This document shows positions 1-13,105 of a stretch of 64,000 bases of DNA, one piece after another (position 1 is the stretch's first letter; every line of letters begins with the position of its first letter). Origin of the DNA: Flabesymbios commensalis (lineage: Eukaryota > Annelida > Polychaeta > Terebellida > Flabelligeridae); assembly GCA_964017125.1 (NCBI GenBank), contig OZ024903.1, positions 111,711,255 to 111,775,254 of the forward strand. Reading direction: 5' to 3'. Below the pieces are notes generated by a model. It was given only the letters and a program-made list of their open reading frames with translations. It did no database searches and was not told the DNA's origin. Position numbers and translations under genes: made by a program.

Positions 1-1
1 C

Positions 2-157
2 GTCCAGAAGTCAAACACAAATAACTCATCCAAACCTACCACTACAGATGTTCCTAAAAAAATATCACAAAGTAATGCCAACGGTACCACAGACAAGACC
101 ACATCGTCATCTGACAAAATGTCAAATGACGACTTCAGAAAAATGCTAATGAAATAA
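2..157 (+). CDS. C-terminal exon of an unrecognised protein
   Basis: An open frame enters the window from the left edge and stops at TAA (155-157). The 51 residues seen are rich in Ser, Thr, Asn and Lys (a disordered tail) and end in a more structured-looking peptide, SNDDFRKMLMK. I do not recognise the family. The low-complexity tail followed by a short charged C-terminal motif suggests a nuclear or RNA-related protein, but that is only an impression. AT-rich sequence follows, consistent with a 3' UTR; AATAAA-type signals occur near 1019 and 1118. The upstream splice site is not in the window. Confidence 0.55.
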   Translation, partial: VQKSNTNNSSKPTTTDVPKKISQSNANGTTDKTTSSSDKMSNDDFRKMLMK

Positions 158-452
158 ATCCACATTCGGAAAACTGTTGCACTCCTTTTTGTATTGTGCC
201 CATATCAGATTTTGAATCCGAATTCAACCTGTGCTGCTGAATTGTTTGCTTCTATTTTTCATTCATTTGAAGCATGACGAAATATATTTCTGTTAAAAAT
301 AGACACCTGAAAAATTAAATAGGCTACGGTTTTAAGGTAGAAAGATAAGATTTTGTTTAATTTACTAGTTGTTTAATTACATGGTTTTTCGATGTGTTGT
401 TTAAATGCATGATTTTTAGGCATGAAAATTTGATCCAATTTTATTATGGGAA

Positions 453-497
453 CACTTGAAGTTGTGGTTCACTGTAGCGAGACACAACTTCAAGTGG
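453..497. repeat. Short foldback repeat, TTGAAGTTGTG type
   Basis: CACTTGAAGTTGTGG (453-467) is followed by its inverse CACAACTTCAAGTGG (483-497), with a 15-bp loop. The same foldback recurs at 25529-25573, 29263-29341 (doubled) and 29509-29562, so it is a dispersed family rather than a local hairpin. Confidence 0.7.
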
Positions 498-967
498 CTA
501 AAAATGATTTAATTCAGTGCTTTAATGGTTAACTTAAACGGAGGGGCTATTCGTATGAGTAAGTTATAATGGGAGTCAATGGGAGCCCGTCATTTCGTAA
601 ACGAGGCTGCCCATAGAGTTACATTATGAAGATCACGTACGATTAGCCACTGCCTAACTAGTAGGTGGGTCATTATAATTCGCTAAGTAAACATTTCGCG
701 CACCCAATACAACGGCACGCATGCACAGCATGTTCGACGTCCAAAGCAGCTAAATTTCATTCACTTTTGATTTGCGTCAGCAATTCACATCTCACCTAAA
801 CCTAATTATGGGAAACATAATATTGTCAAGTGATTGGTTGGATCCAGTCCATCCAGACTTTAAAACACGACAATTTGAATATGTACCAGTAACTAAAAGA
901 ATCATCTATGATAAAAAAAAACTTTTTTTGTTTATTTTCTATTATATTTTTATGTTTGTTGTAGAGC

Positions 968-1167
968 TACGGCAGTGCTATGTCACAAACTGATTGTATT
1001 TATAATAATCTATAATATCAATAAATGATATTTTTGTATCGGTGTCATTCCTTATTATTGATCATGTACGACAGTGCTATGTCACAAACTGATTGTATTT
1101 ATAATAATCTATAATATCAATAAATGATATTTTTGTATCGGTGTCATTCCTTATTATTGATCATGTA
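968..1167. repeat. 99-bp tandem duplication
   Basis: Two adjacent copies of a unit beginning near GCAGTGCTATGTCACAAAC (about 971 and 1070) are almost identical. Each contains AATAAATGATATTTTTGT, so a potential polyadenylation signal has been duplicated in the presumed 3' UTR or downstream flank of the first gene. Confidence 0.8.
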
Positions 1168-2339
1168 TAGTCTTGAAATGTATAATTCAATGAAACATGC
1201 TTACTTTTTACACATTTCATTACCCCACAACAGATAATGTTACATTTGACCTAACATTATATGTATAAAACTAGTCTTATCTGCTAATATTGATTATTAA
1301 ATCAATTGATCAATTGCCACGAACTTTTTCATCTATTTTAGTGACATTCAGGGTTCCTACACCTGGAAAAATAGGGCTGTCCTAGAAAATGCAATTTTCA
1401 GATTGTCCTGGAATACTGAAATTCTGATTAAAATGTCCTGAAATTTTTTTGGTCCATGGAATTTGGTTTTCTAAGAAAATGTTTCATGTGGGTGGAACGG
1501 ATGGCCAGGAAAGGGGTGAGTAGGCCATGTGAATAAATACAATTATCAGATATTATATATTAATAAATCTTTGATGAAACGGATGTCCCATCAGAAAGTA
1601 CCAGTCCCATTTTTGCCTTACTAGCTAGTATATTTGACTAAAAATCCGGTATGAAGTTTGAAACAATATATACGGACCTAGCAGCAATATCGAGAACAAT
1701 TCGCTTTCAAGATTTTTATAATGCAGCAAATGCACACTGTTTTGTGCACTATATGTACAGCCTTGATAACCAATCTGCGAGTCAAACCCAATATGCCCAA
1801 TTTAGCCTGTATGTGCAAAAGCCCCCCTTCATTCATTCAGTAAAATAAGTTTGTAGAAAACCATTGAAAGATTGGGAAGTGCAATTGTGAATATGCACTT
1901 ACTACATTATAATTGTGGTGTTCTTGGAAAAAAAGAGGCGATTTCACCTTGGAAATGTTGACTGCCCATATACATATTAATATAGGAGATCTGTCCCGCA
2001 TATGTCTATTATAGTAATGGAGAAAGTTGAAACGAATCAAAGACGGACTTTGATCCATTGTTAGTTTAATGATAGGCCAGCGTCGTAGACTATGGGCCAG
2101 TATCAAATCAACAATGGTTCACATCTTGTTGGCAGCTTCTCATGGGAGGTTGGATGCATATAGCTCGTTATACACAATAGCTTAACATTAGCGCATAAAG
2201 TTGGGTTGAGCTCATAGTGAGCCGTTTAAAAAAACACTCGATAGTTATGTCTGGATTCCAGTCGACTGTGTTTACTGTGCATATCTGTATATTACGTGGC
2301 AGTATGCACTATTGTGCTATCGCGCCACGGGAGTAACTT

Positions 2340-2650
2340 AGCAAGGCCTGTTATCATTCATGATATAATTCATGTCCTTATATATATGTGCCAAGTACTC
2401 CATATTGTGGATTTTTGGGGTCTCGCCGGATGAAAACTGCGCCTACGTCCATTGAGGTTCTTTTACGTCCAACTCGAAGTCAGTCAGACGAGGCATCTGA
2501 TTTACGTGGTTCTCTGAGCCCCACGATAGTGTATACGTCACCTGGCAGTCCCAGGCGGTCACCCATCCACTTATGAACCGGGCGCGACGTCGCTTAACTT
2601 CAGTGATCGAGCAGATATCGATGAGCGAACGCCGTATTCCATATATGGTT
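2340..2650 (-). mobile_element. 5S-rRNA-derived SINE or 5S pseudogene
   Basis: On the minus strand, about 2540-2625 reads like the 3' two thirds of 5S rRNA: GATCACTGAAGTTAAGC, then GGATGGGTGACCGCCTGGGA. These match the 5S internal promoter (boxes A and C) and its 3' arm. The 5' part is shortened, and the 3' end continues into about 200 bp of unrelated sequence, which fits a SINE with a 5S head (SINE3 type) better than a working rRNA gene. Confidence 0.65.
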
Positions 2651-2799
2651 GTATAATGTAGTCAATTTCCGTGTTTTGAGGTCAGTCTCAGAACAAATTT
2701 TTGGCTACATTTAAAAGTGTAATTTATTATTCCGTTTTGGTGCGAAACACTTTTTAACACTCCCAGCAAACACGACGTTGGTTTAAACATATTTATTTA

Positions 2800-5437
2800 A
2801 CGAGGATTACAACATAGTATTAAACTAATGAAAATGCTCTCCTCAAAAGACAAAATGAATAAATAAATAAAAAAACATTAAACAGAACAGTATGACAATA
2901 AGCACTCAATATAAAACATAAAACTTATATAATATTTGACAAGTTTTAACGTTGGTTTGATGGCAAACAATATAAAATCAAAGAAAAATTGAATAATTGC
3001 GACATACATAAAGATTGTTTTAAACAGCCTTCATGAGCATGTTAGAGTGGCTAGCATTGGAATTATTTATGTGAATCTGTTAGATTTTATAATATTTAGA
3101 TACTGCTTCAATAATTTTAAAATTGTGATCTCTTATGTTAACACCTTGTAATATAATATTCAAAATTGCTGAAGTACTCTTATCATCGGTATAATTATGT
3201 AATATTCCAAATAAATCTTCTCTAGGTTCGCTTTGCATGGGGCATTCAATAAAATAATGTTTAGCAGTTTCGGAGCTGCCAGAACACCTGCACTGTGGAC
3301 TATCGATGCAACCTTTAGAGAACAAGTGTTCGTTCAGGTTGCTGAATCTCAGACGTAGCTGAGAAAGAACAACCTGAACGAATCTAGAACCCACGAGGTA
3401 ATATCCGTTTTGCTCTTTATTGCATTTTTTTACGAGAGTGGTTTAATTGAGCAGTGTATTCTGATGATTTAAAATTTGGATCTTGGGTATTAAAGAATTT
3501 TGTGCATTTTGGAAATAAACTGTTTTGATATTGGGTTGAGCTAGCTTTTATAATACGAAATGTTGGAGAATCTGCCGAACGGGTATTACGAGAATGCAGG
3601 CGTTCTGGCATACAATCAGTCAGGTATTGTGGTACTTTATTGTGCAAGCATTTGCAAAATAAGATCATGCTATGTGCATCTCTACGCGTTTCCAATGTCT
3701 GGAAACCAGTCTCGTTCAATAATAAAAAGTTGGATGTAAATCTTTTCGCACCTGCAATAATGCGTAAAGCATCGTTTTGAACGCTTTCAAGTTTTGCAGC
3801 GACAGCTTTTTTACAACTGCTATACACAATATCGCCATATTCTAATACTGGTCGGACAAAACTCTTATAACAAGTGCTAAGACAGAATGTCGACCATTTA
3901 TATTTAAAAAATCGCATCATATTTATTCGTTTGTAAGCATGGGACGTCACACAATCAATGTGATGGCTCCACTGCATATCCGCAGAAAATGTGATGCCCA
4001 GATGTTTATGAAATTTTATATTTTTTAATGGAATATTATTTAACAATAATGGGTGTTCAGCTGGGGGTACTCTTTTTCTAGAAAACATAATAGCGACAGT
4101 TTTCGGTATACTGAGTTTGAGTTTCCACTGTGAAGCCCATTTTTCAATGGTTTAAGATCTTCATTTATAAGTTCCGAATCTTCTCGAGCTGACGTATCTC
4201 TTATGGGCCTAAAAATAGAAGCATCGTCTGCAAAAAGGAACATGCTACTGGATATATTTTCAGTAATGTCGTTAATATATATTAGGAAGCAGAGTGGCCC
4301 AAGGACGGATCCTTGGGGGACTCCTGATTTAATATGTCTCCAATCTGACGACGAGCCTTTAATAACTACTTTTTGTGATCTGTTAGTTAAATAGTTTGTA
4401 AGCCAAGATAGAATGTTTCCAGTAACACCGTATTTAAATTTATAGATTAGGCCTTTGTGGCTAACTTTGTCAAACGCCTTTGCAAAGTCTAAAAATACAG
4501 CTCGAACCGAGTTATTTTTGTCAAGTTCTTTGTATGTTATGAGAGATACAAGCCAGCTGAATAACACACGAGTCTCCGTTTATAAAACCTGACTGGTGTG
4601 GTGACAATATAGCATTATGTCTCAGATAAGAGAAAATATGTTGGAAAATAAGTTTTTCGAATACTTTAGAGACGCAAGGGAGCAGTGATACTGGTCTGTA
4701 ATTATTAATATCAGACTTGATGCCCTTTTTATATAGCGGTATAACTAAGGCTCTTTCCCAGGTTTCAGGATAAATACCATTAGTTAGAGATTTGTTAAAA
4801 ATATGACACGAAATTGGAGAAATTGGGATCGCAGCTTCTTTAAGAAGTCTGTTGCCAATTTGATCACATCCAGTTGATTTGCTGCAATCTAAAGTAGACA
4901 ATATGTTTTTAACTTGGTCAGAGGTAATTAATAAATCTTCGATATCTGGATAATCACGATCAGCGAGTGGGGGGGAGTATCATATTGTTATCATCGACGG
5001 TAGATTGTTGTATAAAATAATTATTTAAAACTTCTGTTTTTTTTGAGTTGTCGTGAATAGTATCTGTTCCATGAACAATAGATGGTATTTCAGATTTTTT
5101 GAGCCTTTAATTTCGCGTTTTAGTACACTCCACCACTGTTTCGGTTTTGTTGCTGTATTACATAGAATTGATTCAGTTTTAACTTCATATGCATTTTTAG
5201 CTTCTTTAACCATTGACACAATCTTATTTCTCAGTTGTTTGTAATCGTTCTTGACACTATCTAAGTTACTGCGTTTAAATTCATAAAATAATTTGCGGCA
5301 GTTGTTAATACAATTTCGAATCTCGGAATTCATCCAAGGTTTATCTTTAGGTCGAATAATAACATTTTGGTGTGGTACACATGCTTCAGCAATCTTGATA
5401 AACATATCAGACCAAATTAAGACACATTCATTAACAT
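2800..5437 (-). mobile_element. LINE A, 3' half (RT part and 3' tail)
   Basis: This is the 3' half of a non-LTR retrotransposon whose 5' half lies at 21208-23700. The two halves are separated by the LTR array at 5438-21207 and share the 6-bp duplication TAACAT at the break. Order on the minus strand: linker region with the PWMNSEIRNCI motif, reverse transcriptase, then a C-terminal Cys/His motif. An A/T-rich tail follows toward 2800. Clade is CR1/L2/Jockey-like by motif style; this is not resolved further. Confidence 0.85.
3080..5430 (-). pseudogene. LINE A ORF2, reverse transcriptase and C-terminal part
   Basis: Successive minus-strand frames give PWMNSEIRN (about 5340-5310), the RT fingers with NNYRPVSLLPCVSKVFEKL (about 4710-4650), AVFLDFAKAFDKVSHKGL (about 4500-4450), SGVPQGSVLGPL (about 4330-4295) and the catalytic FADDASIF (about 4225-4200). 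A thumb region follows to about 3417. The last piece (3394-3080) contains CRCSGSSETAKHYFIECP, a CCHC-like knuckle often found at LINE ORF2 C-termini. The frame changes near 4950, 4550, 4060 and 3405, so the copy is dead. It continues the ORF2 whose N-terminus is at 22127. Confidence 0.88.
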
Positions 5438-5832
5438 TGTAGGATCCTTACTTCGTTAGGTTTATGTGGCAGTTATCCCCGGCTTCCCGGACGCGAGAAG
5501 CTGTGGACGACTGCCTCGTTTCCGTACCTTGGTGCTGGGCGCACACAATTGCAGCCCATGCGGTCTTGGTACTTTTCCCGCACTTCAGACGTTACACTCG
5601 GCGACTACGGACGTGCCGTAGGTCGCTCTCTCTGAGTCAAAGAGGACGTGCCGTGCGCGGAGGTTGTGCTTTGTTGTTGCCAGATGTCTAACGAATAAAC
5701 ATGACAAGTGGAAGTTTGTGTTGAAATGGTGAAGATCGGGCAGTTTCCCTCGTCCGCCATCGCGACCCTACACTAGAGACTCCAACGGTCACTTACAGGT
5801 ACTTTCGGCGCGAGGGGCTCTCCATCTCACCA
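5438..5832 (+). repeat. 5' LTR of the Gypsy array
   Basis: A 395-bp direct repeat starting TGTAGGATCC and ending CTCACCA, preceded by the target duplication TAACAT. It contains AATAAA near 5694. Near-identical copies are at 13106-13500 and 20765-21207. Confidence 0.88.
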
Positions 5833-8800
5833 TACTGGTGACCCCTGACGACTGATAGTCAACGCAACAGTATTTTCACCTAGACGCCAGTTGAAAACCG
5901 CTGTTTTTAAGGATAGTTTTGATTAAATTTTAAGGGATTTTTTGAAAAAATCAATAGCATTTTTTTCATCAGGTACGTGAAAACTGTAGGTCATTCTTTA
6001 TATGCCAGTTTAAATTAGTCAGAAAGTGTTATCAGAGGAGAAGCACGTTTTTTTACGTCGAAAACGGCGTAAATTTCTAATTTTTGAACGAAATCCCACA
6101 TGATTGGCGCTTTTTCAAGATGGCGACCATGTCGGTTTCTCTAGAAGAATCCTGAAAATTATTCTCATAGACTTAGTCTATCATTTGTTAAATGTAAGAG
6201 TTTGTTAAATGCCTTCATCCTATTAATGCCACTGTAGGCGAATAGGAAGTGGGTATTTTTGGTAACTCATTTTTATCGTTGATTACCATAATTGGGTGAC
6301 TCGATTTTAAAGTCCATAGACGAAGCCTCGTCATTTTTTCGATTTTTCAGCAAAATCGAAAAGAAATTATAAATATCGCTTCGACTCCGGTAACCTTTAT
6401 TAGGTTTAGGGCCAAAATAAAATTGTTTCCCTAAATGAATGTCAATAAACGGTCTTATTTGGTCTGTTAAAAATATTCCCAGGACCGTAGGTCAATATTT
6501 TATTACTATTATCATATGTTATTTCAGAGAATGCTGAATATTGTACGTGTATTTGGTAGGTGAGCGCCATTTTGGATGCTGGTTCCCCTAACTTAGCTGA
6601 TCGCCCGCCGTGGGCAAACACGTGTCCCTCCATAACCGGCATGCATTTGGACAGTGAACCTGTGTCGCCACATCACATTAGCATAAATTAGGCCGCCATT
6701 TTGATTTGGTGGAGCTGATTCCTCACATGTTCAAAATCTTACACGGACTAGTTTTAATAAAAAAAAATTAAATTATTTATAAATTTTCTTTTTTTCAAAA
6801 CGATTGAAAGAGAGGATATATAAATAAGTTGTTTCGAAAACGAAATTGTAACACTAATTGTGTGAGATTTTTTTTTTTACTTTAAAACTCCCTTCCGTGT
6901 TTGTAATCGCTCTAGCCTATTTAGCGCCTTATTTGGGCACGCAGTAGGGAATGAATATGCTAATGTGAGGCAAGACGGGGCCGCTGATCATGTTTCTATG
7001 TACACACCGTTCCACGCATGCTGACACAGACAGGCAGCCACATGCTGTCTGCCGCACATGTTAGCAGCACCGACAATACATCATACACACACCCACCACA
7101 GACAAAATAAACACAACCGCTACGACGACAGCCGGTTTATACGTCAATCAATGAATCGAAGCGAGCGATTGATTCGGACGTTTGTAAGAATGACTTGGTG
7201 ATGAACGTGCCATAATAAAAAAAAACGTGGAATGTTCATCACAGACATCATTTTTCAGCAAAATGATATACTATATCATCAATCAGCATAGACTACTGTC
7301 AGTCATGTTTTAAATATTTTCCTAAAATTATAAATGTTTTTATTCGCAGTCACATTTAGTCTATCAGTTTGAGAACGAAATTTTCTCACGATAGTTTATT
7401 TCTGAAGTTTGAATTTTTCATAAATACAGAAATATTCGATTTGAAAGTTGCGCTATTGCGAAACATTGCCAATATTTGCATGTGTTTTTCGACTTGTGTG
7501 GAAATTTTTTTTTTTAACCCAGGTCGATTTACAAAATACTATTATCCTAGCTTAGCATAGCATGTCATAATTGTATCTGGCATTTTTATGTACAATTTCG
7601 ACCTACGGTTTTCACTATACCATTATGCATGTGTGTGAATAAGTGAAAACGTTCTATGTCAAATATAGACCTTCAGTTTTCACTTCAATCAATATATACC
7701 TTTGTGAATTAGTGCACAGCACTTAGGCGCAACCTCAGCGACGCATTTTCAACTATATCTGCAGCCCCTGTTTCTCGCAACATGCGACATAGCATGAACA
7801 TTTTCTACAGTCTACATTTCTAAGATTCAGCATATTACAGACATTTTTCATCTGATTTAGACGGCAACGTACAACCTATCCGCACACGGCGCGTCAAAAT
7901 AGTTGGCATGTGTTAATATGACATGCCATTTTAAACACATTTGAGATAGACACAGAGCCAATAGGCCAGCTATCTCAAATGCTTCACTAGTTAGCTCATT
8001 TCAAAACACTATTTCATAATGTCGCAGCAATACGACAGTGAAGGCGTCATGTCAACGCCCCTAGAAGGTGCGGGTGCTCGACCTAAAGATGATTATCATC
8101 AAGACAGTGAGGACAATGAGGTTCGATTCCGAGAGGCAGACGAAGAATATCAACGCCTCAAAGCTGATTTCGCTCGAATTGCCCGAGCTAAACGTATGAG
8201 TGCTCACTCTAGGAGCGATTCCTCAAGGAGTACTTCACCGCTCGGTAGGCAGTCCCAGAGACGAGCTACGAACTTGCCAAAGTTCAAAATCGCCACTTTC
8301 TACGCTTCGGATGTTGAGCTCTGGTTCAACCAAATAGAGACTCAGTTCTTCACCAGAGAGGTACAGCTTAACCTGCGCTGCAGTTTCGGGCGAGGTCGCA
8401 TTGGATGTGAGGGACGTGCTACTTCAGCCTTTCAGGTCCCATAAATACGAAAGCCTGAAAGCGATCTTGATAGAGAGACGAGGTTTGCCCACACCCGAAA
8501 GGGTTAACAAAGTGATCTCTGGTGAAAGAATTGGTACTGACATTCCCTCGCGTTTCCTGCGGCGTCTGCAGAAGACCGCAGGTTTCGGCACAAAAGCCGT
8601 GGTGGGGAAAGCAGTAATTCGTCAAGCATTCATCCGACAGATGCCCGCTTCAATCAGAGCCCATTTGGCGACTCATCTAGACAGTGCCACCCACGAAAGT
8701 TTGGCCGTTTTGGCCGACCGTGCACTGGCAGCCGAAGAGGACGTCGAAGAGAGTAAGCCGGGGGTCACAGAAATTCAGGTAGAAGAAACCACCAAGCTAG

Positions 8801-11800
8801 TTGGATTGTTGGAGGATTTGTCTAGGCGAATTAAAAAACTAGAAACCGTGACTACATCAGAGAGGAAAAGAAATAAAGGACGTGGACGAGTAAATAATAA
8901 CTATGCTCCTGCGCCTACATTTGCTCCTAATGTTCAGGCCTCAGGTTTTGTTAATAACCAACCTAGTCATTATAGAAATGAACAGAATAATGCTCCACTT
9001 TTCGTTCCGCCGCCGAATGCACAGGCCACTGAGTTTGTTAATAAATCAAATAATTGTACTAATGCACAACAAAATGGTCGACCTTTCGCACCGCCGCCGC
9101 AAACGCCGCAAAATAATTTCGCGCAACCGACCGACACAGCCACTGCACAGGTTTACTACTACCACCAAACTTACGGTGAAAAGGCGCGCTTGTGCAGTGA
9201 ACCCTGTTCGTACTATATCACATTAGGTCAGAGCGAATATTGCGTTATCTCACTCTAAGTTATTATATGTCGCAGATAAAGGACACAAATGCAGATATTT
9301 GATTGACACTGGCGCAGCTGTCAGTGTTTTGCCGAAATCTTGCGCTAACGGGATTTCGGATGCTGACAGTCTCCCCCTGGTGGCAGCTAATAACAGTACT
9401 ATACATACTTACGGCAACTGTAAACGCGTCGTCGATGTCGGCTTAAAGCGCGAATATCCGTGGACGTTCATAGTGGCAGATGTGCGGCAACCCATAATCG
9501 GAGCTGATTTTTTAATCCACTATAATTTGCTCGTAGACTTGAGAAGCCGATGTCTCCGGGACATGCGTACAGGTTTAGCTATTGCCGCTTCATTGCCATC
9601 AATTAAACCACTGTCATCGAACAGAGTTGACACTGTTCAGAACGAGTACACAAAACTCCTCGGCCAGTTCCCGGAACTGACACGCCCTACGACAAAGGGC
9701 GAGACCGTTAAACACGGTATAACACATAAGATAGTGACTAAAGGACACCCAGTGTTTGCACGACCACGACACCCGATAAGCTGGTTACCGCAAAACGCGA
9801 GTTTGATGAGATGATAAAACTAGGGGTCATTGAACCCAGCGACAGCGAGTGGTCCTCAGCGCTTCACATAGTGCCAAAGAAAAACTGCGATTGGAGACCA
9901 TGCGGGGACTACCGTAGTTTAAACACACAGACCGTACCGGACCGTTATCCGATTCCTCATATACAAGATTTCACGCAGCGTTTAGCCGGATCGAAATTTT
10001 TTTCGAAGATTGACTTGGTCAGAGCTTATTACCAAATTCCGGTGGAACCGTCCAACGTACACAAGACTGCTGTTACTACACCTTTTGGCTTATTTAATTT
10101 CACTAGAACACCGTTTGGTCTAAGAAATTCCGGTCAAACGTTTCAGCGCTTTATAGACCACGTTACACGTGGACTTGATTTTGTTTTTGTCTATTTGGAT
10201 GACCTACTGGTAACCAGCCCAGATCATAAAACACATAAGAAACATCTACAAATTCTTTGTGCCCGACTATCTGAATACGGAATTATCATTGGTCCTTAAA
10301 AGTGTCAGTTCGGTACAACTGAATTAAGTTTTCTAGGTCATCACGTTTGTGCCGAACGAATTTTGCCGTTACCCAGCGCCGTTGTTGCGATTATTAATTT
10401 CGTTAAGCCCGAAAAGCAACGAGCACTGCGTAGATATCTGGGAATGGTGAATTACTACCACCGTTTCATACTGCATTGCGCTGCGAAGTTGACACCACTC
10501 AATAATTTACTGACAGCTGCCAACGAAGGACATACAAGACTGTCACCGAAGTCAAATCTCGATTTGAAGTGGAATAAAAATGCAGAGTCAGCATTTTCTG
10601 AGTCAAAACAAATATTGGCAAACGCTACGCTTCTGGTGCACCCAGATTCTACGGCTCAGATTAACATCACGTGTGACGCTAGTGATGTCGCCGTCGGTGG
10701 CGTGTTGCAGCAATTTTTAAATGGTATGTGGCAGCCACTTTCGTTTTTCAGCAAGAAGCTGAACCCAGCAGAGACACGCTACAGCGCGTTCGGTCGTGAG
10801 CTTTTGGCGGTATACGCCACAATTAAACATTTCAGACACAATTTAGAAGTACGAAATTTCTTCGTTAATACAGATCACAAACCGTTGACATTCGTAATGT
10901 TATCCGTGACTGAGCGCGCGTCCCTACGACAAACACGTCATTTAGCTTTCATCGCTGAATTCACTACTGATATTAGATATGTAAAAGGCGAGACAAATTT
11001 CGTCGCTGATGCGCTGTCACGACCATCAGTGTCTGCGATACATGATGGACAGCGATAGACTATAAAGAGCTAGGTCTCGACCAAGCTAATGACGCGGAAT
11101 TCACGCGTTTGAGACACTCGACTACATCCACTATGAAGTTCAAACTATTAAAATCGTTCGATAATCAATTGATCTGGTGTGATGTGTCCACGGGACACAA
11201 CCGGCCGTACCTTACCGCGAAATTTCGCCGAAAAGTTTTTTCAAACTTACACGGTTTAGGCCACCCATCGCATAGAGCTACCAAACCTTTGATTAATACC
11301 CGATTTGTATGGCACGGCATGAATATAGATATTGCTAGATGGTGTCGTACCTGTAAGGGTTGCCAGACTGCTAAAGTTTCACGTCACAACACCCCAGTTT
11401 TCGGAATGTTCACTGAACCTACCGAGCGATTTGATCATGTCCACATAGATATAGTCGGACCTTTACCCTATGCTTATGGCTTTAGATATCTACTGACTTG
11501 CGTTTTACACGTTGGCCCGAAGCTACACCTATGTTGGATATTAGAGCCGAAACGGTCGCCGATGCCTTCTTCAGCGGGTGGATAGCACGTTATGGTACTC
11601 CAGCCACTTTCACCACTGATACGGGCGCTCAATTCGAGTCCAAATTGTGGTATAGTTTGTGTAATCAATTCGGGATTATTCAGAATCGTACCACGAGTTA
11701 TCACCCCCAGTCGAATGGCATGGTCGAACGTTTCCACCGTCAATTGAAAGCCGCCATTATGGCGCACGAGTCACCGAACCCGTGGACTATCACGTTACCC

Positions 11801-13105
11801 GCTGTGCTTTTAGGAGTTCGTTCCGCAGTTAAGGAGAGACTAGGCAGGTCGGCTGCCGAGATGATTATACGGGACAACCCTTAGACTCCCAGGAGAGTTT
11901 ACTAAACAGTACACCGTCGACGCTAACACTGATTTGGAGAATTATTCAGACAAGCTACGCGTGGCCATGTCGCGTCTCCGTCTATGTCCGCCACGTGACA
12001 CACAACACAACATTTTCCAATTAAAAAAAATAGCAACATGTACTCATGTATTCTTGCGCCGAATCGCAATTGCGCCGCCTCTGACCGCCCCTTACGACGG
12101 ACCATATAAGGTCGTCGCGAGGAGTGGCAGAGTAATGAAAATCCTAGTTAAAGGCAAGGTTGAGACGGTCTCTTTAGATCGCGTTAAACCCGCACATCTT
12201 GAGTTCGAGCCTACGACAGGTACGACAATACAGCGTAAAACGCCAAACAAACCACAGAGATCTACGGCTACCAGGACATCTAGTAGGAATCCACAGGGTC
12301 CACGTAGAACTGGTAGTGCGGACACTACGACGTCCAACGGGACGAGAGTTAAAACGAAAAAGTCGACGGCAGTCAGAAGCAGTCAAAAATCGGCCACAGT
12401 CCCAAAGCAACTAGATGTTAAAGTCAACTTGTCTAACAGAGACAATACTTATGTAGCGCCGCATTCGCGAGCCCCCGTCGTGTCCCGCACTAACGGGAAC
12501 GACGGTGGTTTACGAACGTATTCCCGCATACCTTTACATCTATGAGGTAAAACCCCGGGTGCTGCTGACGGCGTAATCGACTTGACCAATAGCAACCGTT
12601 CGAATATCGCTAATCGCGAAAAAATTTCGTCAGACGAATAATCCAGACTCCTGCCCGGTTCGTGCAGATGGTTCACGCCATAGTGGCGCCTAACGACATC
12701 TATGGCGGGCCCAACCGCATGCATCGTATTAACAATGTTTTTAAATTGTAAATGAATATGCCAGGCCTGGCAGCATTATGTGCAGATATATAAAATGTAA
12801 AGACATTTTTTTTTTTAGCAAGTTAATTGCTAAAATACGAATAGAAATTTTTGTTAATTAAATGAATGGGTTGATCGCAGCTTGCAGCATATGAATACAT
12901 AAATAAAGGACAGTTGGTGTTAAGAGGATGGGACAATTCATGTATAATGCTGCGATTTCAACCACCCACGCTGTAACCACACACGCTATATTTTTTAAAC
13001 TATGCTTAGTTATAAGAGGTTACATATTTTTACAACCCCGCTACTTGCACGAAGCAGTCTCCTACACGTCAGCTGGGTCCTACGTTATCACTCACTCGGG
13101 GGTAA
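5833..13105 (+). mobile_element. Gypsy internal region, copy 1 (fossil)
   Basis: Starts with the primer-binding site TGGTGACCCC at 5836. A long leader of about 2.2 kb without recognisable genes precedes Gag (from about 8019). The Gag end has a Cys/His motif with CSEPCSY instead of a standard zinc knuckle. Pol follows: protease (DTGAAVSVLP, about 9300), reverse transcriptase with YLDDLLV (about 9800-10300), RNase H (about 10600-11050), and integrase with an HHCC zinc finger and a DDE core (about 11200-11890). An Arg/Lys/Thr-rich tail runs to about 12650. No envelope gene is seen. The copy is broken in roughly half a dozen places. Confidence 0.87.

Larger units (their letters stand above)
158..2330. 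other. Non-coding stretch after the first gene
   Basis: No convincing coding region. The short open frames here (for example 772-993 and 1651-1848) have no recognisable domains and biased AT-rich composition. The stretch holds a foldback motif (453-497), a 99-bp tandem duplication (968-1167), and a fragment near 2078-2130 that resembles the hairpin-element family seen at 23848 and 62122. Confidence 0.6.

Noticed and set aside
5464-5691. Protein encoded by the LTR
   Set aside because: Open frame lies wholly in the LTR, has no known motif and recurs simply because the LTR does.
7369-7560. Extra gene in the Gypsy leader (also 15037-15228 and minus-strand frames at 6442 and 14110)
   Set aside because: Short, AT-driven frames without domains; the same in both copies only because the copies are recent duplicates.
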